Source: an uncultured Bacilli bacterium
GTDB taxonomy: Bacteria > Bacillota_I > Bacilli_A > RF39 > UBA660
Direction of reading: 5' to 3'
NCBI GenBank assembly: GCA_949746915.1
Contig: CATKEA010000148.1
Span: forward strand, 1 to 11,088
DNA: 11,088 bases
Shown: one piece after another, positions 7,291 through 11,088 of the stretch
How the letters are laid out: every line of letters starts with the position of its first letter
Numbering within the stretch: the stretch's first letter is position 1
Program-made: the position numbers and the translations under genes
The notes under the pieces: model-generated
Database searches by the model: none
What the model was told of the DNA's origin: nothing
The model's input: the letters and a program-made list of their open reading frames with translations, nothing else

Positions 7291-7356
7291 ACTACCTTTT
7301 CTAAAAAAAGAAAAGTAGTACAAATGACAGAGACACCTGTCTTTTTTGTACTACTT
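7291..7356 (-). promoter_or_regulatory. Leader hairpin/attenuator of the ABC operon
   Basis: The transcript begins almost at the base of a strong hairpin. Outer arms of 12 bp (7345-7356 with 7313-7324) and inner arms of 5 bp (GACAG/CTGTC, 7337-7341 with 7326-7330) enclose a 6-base loop. It is followed by TTTTCTTTTTTTA, so it has the form of an intrinsic terminator before the first gene. A competing fold pairs ACTAC-TTTTC (7319-7310) with GAAAA-G-GTAGT (7301-7291), 10 bp with one bulged G, and hides the AAAAGG ribosome binding site. The two folds share 7313-7319 and exclude each other. This is the layout of a transcriptional or translational attenuator; the trigger is unknown. Confidence 0.65.
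7301..7336 (-). CDS. Possible 11-codon leader peptide in the ABC operon leader
   Basis: Within the leader, a GTG at 7336 opens a frame of 11 codons (M-S-L-S-F-V-L-L-F-F-F if GTG is read as Met) that ends at TAG 7303-7301, just before the masked AAAAGG. A ribosome ending there would cover the 3' part of the terminator stem and free the downstream site, as in known translation attenuation. There is no good ribosome binding site for it and the frame runs through the hairpin, so it may well be chance. Confidence 0.2.
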   Translation of the reverse strand: MSLSFVLLFFF

Positions 7357-7365
7357 AATAATTTA

Positions 7366-7394
7366 ATTATATATGTAAGTTACTTATAAGTCAA
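7366..7394 (-). promoter_or_regulatory. Promoter of the ABC/secreted-protein operon with operator-like palindromes
   Basis: The -35 TTGACT (7389-7394) and -10 TATAAT (7366-7371) are spaced by 17 bases, close to the sigma-A consensus. The spacer is filled by overlapping palindromes: ACTTATAAGT (7382-7391), TAAGTTACTTA (7376-7386) and GTAAGTTAC (7375-7383). A repressor could bind there, which would explain tight control of an otherwise strong promoter. Predicted start is near 7359. Confidence 0.8.
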
Positions 7395-7427
7395 CATTAA
7401 AATTACATTTTGTTAACTTTAATTGTA

Positions 7428-7457
7428 AAAAGGATTACTTTTATTCATAACCCTTTT
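7428..7457 (-). terminator. Intrinsic terminator after gpmI
   Basis: A 10-bp stem with one G-U pair (7448-7457 with 7428-7437) encloses a 10-base loop, and the 3' arm runs into TTTTT. It lies 30 bases after the gpmI stop codon and separates this unit from the ABC operon promoter. Confidence 0.75.
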
Positions 7458-7486
7458 CATCTTTTATCTTAATCTAACTATAACTT

Positions 7487-8986
7487 CTATATCAATGGAT
7501 TTCCTGTCATTTCCTTTGGAATATCTAAATTCATAAGTTTTAAAATTGTTGGAGCAATATCTCCAAGTTTTCCATCATGAACTTGATAATTATTACTACA
7601 TACAATAAATGGTACTTTATTAGTTGTATGACTTGTGACAATTTCATTATTTTCATCTACCATTAATTCACAATTTCCATGATCTGCTGTTACTATCATT
7701 AAACCATCTAATTCCTCAATTTTTTCATATACTCTTCCTAAGTTTTCATCGACTGCTTCTACTGCTTTAATGGCAGCTGTTAAATCGCCTGTATGCCCTA
7801 CCATATCACAATTTGCGAAGTTTAAGATTACTAAATCATAAGTATTTTCAGTAAGCTCTTGTAATAATGTATCTGTTAACTGATAAATACTCATTTCTGG
7901 TTTTAAATCATAAGTTGCCACTTTTGGTGATGGAATTAAGATTTTCTTTTCATTTTTATAATCAACTTCTTTACCACCATCAAAGAAGAAAGTAACATGA
8001 GCATATTTTTCAGTTTCGGCAATTCTCAGTTGTGATAAACCTTGTTTCTCAATATACTCTCCTAATATATTAGTAAGTTTAGGGTCATCAAAAGCATGAG
8101 TTGCAATAACTGATTCAACAACAGGTAACATTGTAACTACTTTGACATTTTTGAATTTTTTAACTTCCATTTCAGTAAAAGATGGATTTGTTATTGCTGT
8201 TAAAATTTCTTTTAAACGATCTTTTCGATAATTAAATACAATAACCCCATCATTTTCTTCGATGTTTCCAGCTTTGTCAAAAACTGCTGGTTCTAAAAAT
8301 TCATCAGTTATACCATCTTTATAACTATTTTCAATATATTCCTTTATTGATTGCGCTTGTTCTTTTTCACTATTTACAATAGCATCATATCCTTTTTTTA
8401 GACGATCATAATTATTATCACGATCCATTCCAAAATATCTTCCGCCAATACTAGCAATTTTTCCTAATCCAAGGTCTTTTAGTTTTTCTTCTACTACTTT
8501 AATGTATTTATAAGCACTCTCTGCTGCTACATCTCTTCCATCTGTAAATAAATGAAGATACAGTTTTGTTATATTATTTTTTTTACACATATCTAAAATG
8601 GCCATTAAATGATCTATGTGAGAGTGGACTCCACCATCGCTTATTAATCCCATAATATGTAATTTCGAATTATTTGACTTAGCATGATTTATTACTTTTA
8701 AAATTTCTTCATTTTTATAAAAATCTTGATTTCTAATATTGGCATTTATAAGTTCTTGTGGTTGATAAACTAGTCGTCCTGCTCCAATATTCATATGTCC
8801 AACTTCACTATTTCCCATTTGTCCAGTTGGTAGACCAACTAAATTACCACTGGCCTCTAATTTGCTATTTGGGTACATATTTAATAGTTTAGTATAATTA
8901 GGTGTATTAGCTTTAAGAATAGCATTACCTTTTTCTTCTTCTCTTATACCAAAACCATCTAAGATGGCTAATATTATTGGTTTCAT
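7487..8986 (-). CDS. gpmI: 2,3-bisphosphoglycerate-independent phosphoglycerate mutase
   Basis: This glycolytic enzyme interconverts 3- and 2-phosphoglycerate through a phosphoserine intermediate, using two Mn ions in the alkaline-phosphatase fold. Asp10 (ILDGFG) and Ser60 (GQMGNSEVGH) are the first metal ligand and the nucleophile. The phosphotransferase substrate-binding block includes His121 (GGVHSH), Arg151 (FTDGRD) and the GGRYFGMDRD segment at 181-190. Further metal ligands are Asp394 and His398 (DMVGHTG), Asp435 and His436 (TADHGN), and His453 (SHTT). The 499-residue length is close to the usual 510 and nothing essential is missing. The ATG follows AGGAAG. It starts 15 bp after an AAA ATPase gene and seems to share its promoter; in many Firmicutes gpmI lies instead in the gapA-pgk-tpiA-eno cluster. 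Confidence 0.97.
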   Translation of the reverse strand: MKPIILAILDGFGIREEEKGNAILKANTPNYTKLLNMYPNSKLEASGNLVGLPTGQMGNSEVGHMNIGAGRLVYQPQELINANIRNQDFYKNEEILKVINHAKSNNSKLHIMGLISDGGVHSHIDHLMAILDMCKKNNITKLYLHLFTDGRDVAAESAYKYIKVVEEKLKDLGLGKIASIGGRYFGMDRDNNYDRLKKGYDAIVNSEKEQAQSIKEYIENSYKDGITDEFLEPAVFDKAGNIEENDGVIVFNYRKDRLKEILTAITNPSFTEMEVKKFKNVKVVTMLPVVESVIATHAFDDPKLTNILGEYIEKQGLSQLRIAETEKYAHVTFFFDGGKEVDYKNEKKILIPSPKVATYDLKPEMSIYQLTDTLLQELTENTYDLVILNFANCDMVGHTGDLTAAIKAVEAVDENLGRVYEKIEELDGLMIVTADHGNCELMVDENNEIVTSHTTNKVPFIVCSNNYQVHDGKLGDIAPTILKLMNLDIPKEMTGNPLI

Positions 8987-9001
8987 TAAATCGCTTCCTT
9001 T

Positions 9002-10276
9002 CTAGAATGTTTCTTTTAAACAGAATAAAGCATATATTGGAATATATTTGACATTCTTTTTCATAGAAAAGTTGTCTTCTGTAACACGTATTGCTTCTTC
9101 TGTATTATATTTGTTCATAAATAAAGTCAATGACTTAGACTTTGATATATTTTTATTAACTAATTCTATTGGAATAACCTTTCCGTTTCTAGTTTGAACG
9201 ATAAATGGTACTTCAGCTTTTCCTTCTGACTGATAATAGTATAAATTATATCCTGATTGAATAATACTATTGGCTATAGCATTTTCGTATAGAATATACT
9301 TTAAGTTATCATCTGTTAATATTTTTATTTTGGTTAAATGCATCATCATTGTAAGCAATCCTGTATCATTTAAGTATAATTTAAAACTTTCTTTATCTTT
9401 ACACTTACTAAGTGGTGGTACTACTTCCATAATCTTATGACATTTATAGGCATATCCATTAATGTTTAAAAATTCAATAGCCTCCTCATAGTCTTTACTT
9501 CTTCCACCATTACGCATTAATCCATATTGAAATTTACGATTTGGTTTCATTAATTGATATGGAATGATATCAAGAACTTCACAAGCTCTAGCTGTATCAA
9601 TTAAATTTTTCATATCAATAAATTCTTTTTTATAGCAATCAATAATTTTTTCTTGAATCATTTTAAATTTTAATGGACTTTCATTATTTAATGATGCTTG
9701 AACTACTTCTGGTAAACCTCCTGTTAAAATATAGTTTTCAAAGGCATCCATCGCAATACTGTGAAATGGCATTGCCTTATTATTTTTGTAAGAATTCTTA
9801 ATAAATTCGATAAGTTCACTATTTCCACAAGCTCGTAAGTATTCTTCAAAGTCCATACTAAACATGTAGCGATATTGTAGCTCTTCGCCTTTAAACTTGA
9901 CTAGATTGTCTTTTCGTGAAGTTATCATAATAATGTGATATTCAGTTAATTCTTTGCCAAATTTCTTAACACCTTTGACAATTGCTTCATCATTGACATT
10001 GTCTAAAATAATTAATGTGTCATTTTTTAAAATAGGTTCTCCAACAATTAGAGATAATTTAAGAATAATGCGATCAATTGTTCTTTCATACTCCATAGTA
10101 TCAAGTAGGCTTCTATTGTTGTCACAATTGATATATGCTACAGTTTTATATTCTTTTTCTCCAAATTCAATGACTGTATAAGTTTTTCCTATTTGTTTAT
10201 TCCCATAAATCAATAATGGTTTTCTACTTGGGTCATTTTTCCACTTTAGTAAATCACTAGTAATTTTTCGTTCCAT
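9002..10276 (-). CDS. AAA-family ATPase with DUF4143-type C-terminus, nuclease motif degraded
   Basis: This 424-residue protein matches the widespread AAA_14/DUF4143 ATPases, whose cellular role is unclear. Walker A is GNKQIGKT (25-32), close to the family's GARQVGKT. The Walker B strand is TLIILDN (87-93), with Asn93 where the catalytic acid is usual. ITS at 118-120 fits sensor 1. GGLPEVV (186-192) and the LYENAIANSII block (329-339) are family landmarks. The C-terminal PD-(D/E)xK-like motif usually reads EVDF followed by PIEVK. Here it reads EVPF (355-358) and PIELV (369-373), so the Asp and the Lys are gone. ATPase chemistry and any nuclease activity may therefore be lost. The ATG follows AGGAGG nine bases upstream. 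It is the first gene of a unit that also carries gpmI. Confidence 0.85.
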   Translation of the reverse strand: MERKITSDLLKWKNDPSRKPLLIYGNKQIGKTYTVIEFGEKEYKTVAYINCDNNRSLLDTMEYERTIDRIILKLSLIVGEPILKNDTLIILDNVNDEAIVKGVKKFGKELTEYHIIMITSRKDNLVKFKGEELQYRYMFSMDFEEYLRACGNSELIEFIKNSYKNNKAMPFHSIAMDAFENYILTGGLPEVVQASLNNESPLKFKMIQEKIIDCYKKEFIDMKNLIDTARACEVLDIIPYQLMKPNRKFQYGLMRNGGRSKDYEEAIEFLNINGYAYKCHKIMEVVPPLSKCKDKESFKLYLNDTGLLTMMMHLTKIKILTDDNLKYILYENAIANSIIQSGYNLYYYQSEGKAEVPFIVQTRNGKVIPIELVNKNISKSKSLTLFMNKYNTEEAIRVTEDNFSMKKNVKYIPIYALFCLKETF

Positions 10277-10310
10277 AAATAGTAGCCTCCTTACATTTAT
10301 TTATAGTTTT

Positions 10311-10339
10311 ATTATAAATTGTTTTCATAGTAAAGTCAA
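10311..10339 (-). promoter_or_regulatory. Promoter of the AAA ATPase-gpmI unit
   Basis: The -35 TTGACT (10334-10339) and the perfect -10 TATAAT (10311-10316) are 17 bases apart. The leader to the ATPase start codon is about 28 bases and includes the AGGAGG site at 10286-10291. No operator-like palindrome is obvious. Confidence 0.85.
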
Positions 10340-10365
10340 TTATCGTCAAAATTTTTTATTAATAT

Positions 10366-10400
10366 TAAAAAAAGAAGATAGAATCCATTAATTCCATCTT
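10366..10400 (-). terminator. Intrinsic terminator directly after spo0A
   Basis: A 10-bp stem with one G-U pair (10391-10400 with 10375-10384) and a 6-base loop is followed by CTTTTTTTA. The stem begins at the base right after the spo0A stop codon. It cleanly ends that unit before the next promoter. Confidence 0.88.
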
Positions 10401-11088
10401 TTATTTACTATAACTTTTTTGAAATTCTAAACGTAATTTATCGGCTACTGTTACGATAAATTCTGAATTGGTTGGTTTGGCTTTGTCAATATCGACACTA
10501 TGACCAAATATTTCTTCCATAAGATCCCAATTACCTCGATTCCAACTCACTTCAATAGCATGCCTTATGGCTCTTTCAACTCGTGAAACGGTCGTTTTAA
10601 ATTTTCCAGCTATATCTGGATACAATTCTTTTGTTATTCCTCCGACTATTTCCGGATGCTCATATAAAACTGAGACACCTTCTCGTATATATTGATAACC
10701 CTTTATATGAGATGGTATTCCTAACTCATGTAGTATTTTAGTAATGGAAATTTGTAGATTGTTGTGATATATATCGATCGATGTATTATTGTATTTTGAT
10801 TCGTCGACACTTTCAATGATTCTTTTTTCTAGGTCGACAAGTTCAAATGGCTTCAATATAAAATAGTTTATACCGTATTCTGAGACCCTTCTAATCATAT
10901 CTTGGGCATTATATGAGGTAAGTACTATTATTTTTTTATCGATTTCTTCATTTTTTATGGTCTCTAATACACTTATACCATCTTTTTTTGGCATTATTAA
11001 GTCTAAAATAATGACATCATAATCATTTTTTCTTTCTCTGATTATCTTTATTCCCTCTTCGCCATCATATGCTTCTAAAGATAATTCA
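10401..11088 (-). CDS. spo0A: Sporulation master regulator Spo0A, 5' end beyond the window
   Basis: Spo0A is the response regulator that integrates the phosphorelay and starts sporulation and other stationary-phase programmes. The open frame runs to the window edge with no start, so roughly the first 35 residues, including the acidic pocket, are missing. The frame entering the window reads EAYDGEEG and then VIILDLIMP, whose Asp is the phosphorylation site. A linker leads to the DNA-binding domain, which is nearly identical to the Bacillus form in key stretches: [32 protein letters not shown] (recognition helix), the RGN-containing turn, and KPTNSEFI near the end. The C-terminus is complete. 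A start at the internal Met of LIMP (10994) would lose the phosphoacceptor and is not real. Confidence 0.97.
   Translation of the reverse strand, partial: ELSLEAYDGEEGIKIIRERKNDYDVIILDLIMPKKDGISVLETIKNEEIDKKIIVLTSYNAQDMIRRVSEYGINYFILKPFELVDLEKRIIESVDESKYNNTSIDIYHNNLQISITKILHELGIPSHIKGYQYIREGVSVLYEHPEIVGGITKELYPDIAGKFKTTVSRVERAIRHAIEVSWNRGNWDLMEEIFGHSVDIDKAKPTNSEFIVTVADKLRLEFQKSYSK

Noticed and set aside
3811..7292. Lantibiotic biosynthesis cluster
   Set aside because: There is no LanB, LanC, LanM or protease gene and the secreted protein has no Cys in its mature part; only the ATPase type is shared.
7313..7356. Inverted repeat read as the end of an insertion sequence or as part of a CRISPR array
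   Set aside because: There is only one copy, no transposase, no target duplication and no repeated spacer units; its location right after a promoter and before a U-tract fits a leader hairpin.
7180..7389. Plus-strand open frame of 69 codons over the ABC operon leader
   Set aside because: It is antisense to the first permease and its hairpin leader; its composition is what AT-rich DNA gives by chance.
9954..10181. Plus-strand open frame of 75 codons inside the AAA ATPase gene
   Set aside because: It is a shadow of the Walker-motif coding region on the other strand, with no translation signal.

Overview
The window is AT-rich chromosomal DNA from a low-GC Bacillota (Firmicutes) bacterium. The evidence is a typical Firmicute S10 ribosomal operon head, a very clear Spo0A, consensus sigma-A promoters, strong AGGAGG ribosome binding sites and short U-tailed terminators. 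All recognised genes lie on the minus strand, so transcription runs from high to low coordinates. Every tryptophan codon I checked is TGG and most genes stop with TAA or TAG. dinB ends with a tandem TGA-TAA, so the standard bacterial code fits. The Spo0A points to a spore-forming lineage or a relative of one; I cannot assign a genus.

Layout in transcription order. (1) 11088-10401: spo0A, 5'-truncated by the window edge, followed at once by a terminator. (2) 10339-7428: a consensus promoter, an AAA+/DUF4143-type ATPase whose C-terminal nuclease-like motif is degraded, the glycolytic gene gpmI 15 bp downstream, and a terminator. (3) 7394-3780: a five-gene operon with a near-perfect promoter, a hairpin-plus-U-tract leader that looks like an attenuator, a permease, an ABC ATPase with a lantibiotic-immunity-type E-loop, a Sec-secreted aromatic-rich protein of about 108 mature residues, two more permeases, and a terminator. 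(4) 3772-1510: a promoter containing a partial LexA (SOS) box, the Y-family polymerase dinB, a downstream HExxH protein of unknown function, and a terminator overlapping its stop codon. (5) 1368-1: the promoter and structured leader of the S10 operon, then rpsJ, rplC (with an unusual acidic tail) and the first codons of rplD.

The most novel part is the 7.4-3.8 kb operon. It has the features expected of a secreted antimicrobial or signalling protein with its own ABC transporter or immunity complex. The secreted protein matches no class I-II bacteriocin motif I recognise, and the promoter and leader suggest conditional expression. Secondary points are the possible SOS-linked metallopeptidase-like gene next to dinB, a possible pseudoknot in the rpsJ leader, and the pairing of gpmI with a degenerate DUF4143 ATPase.
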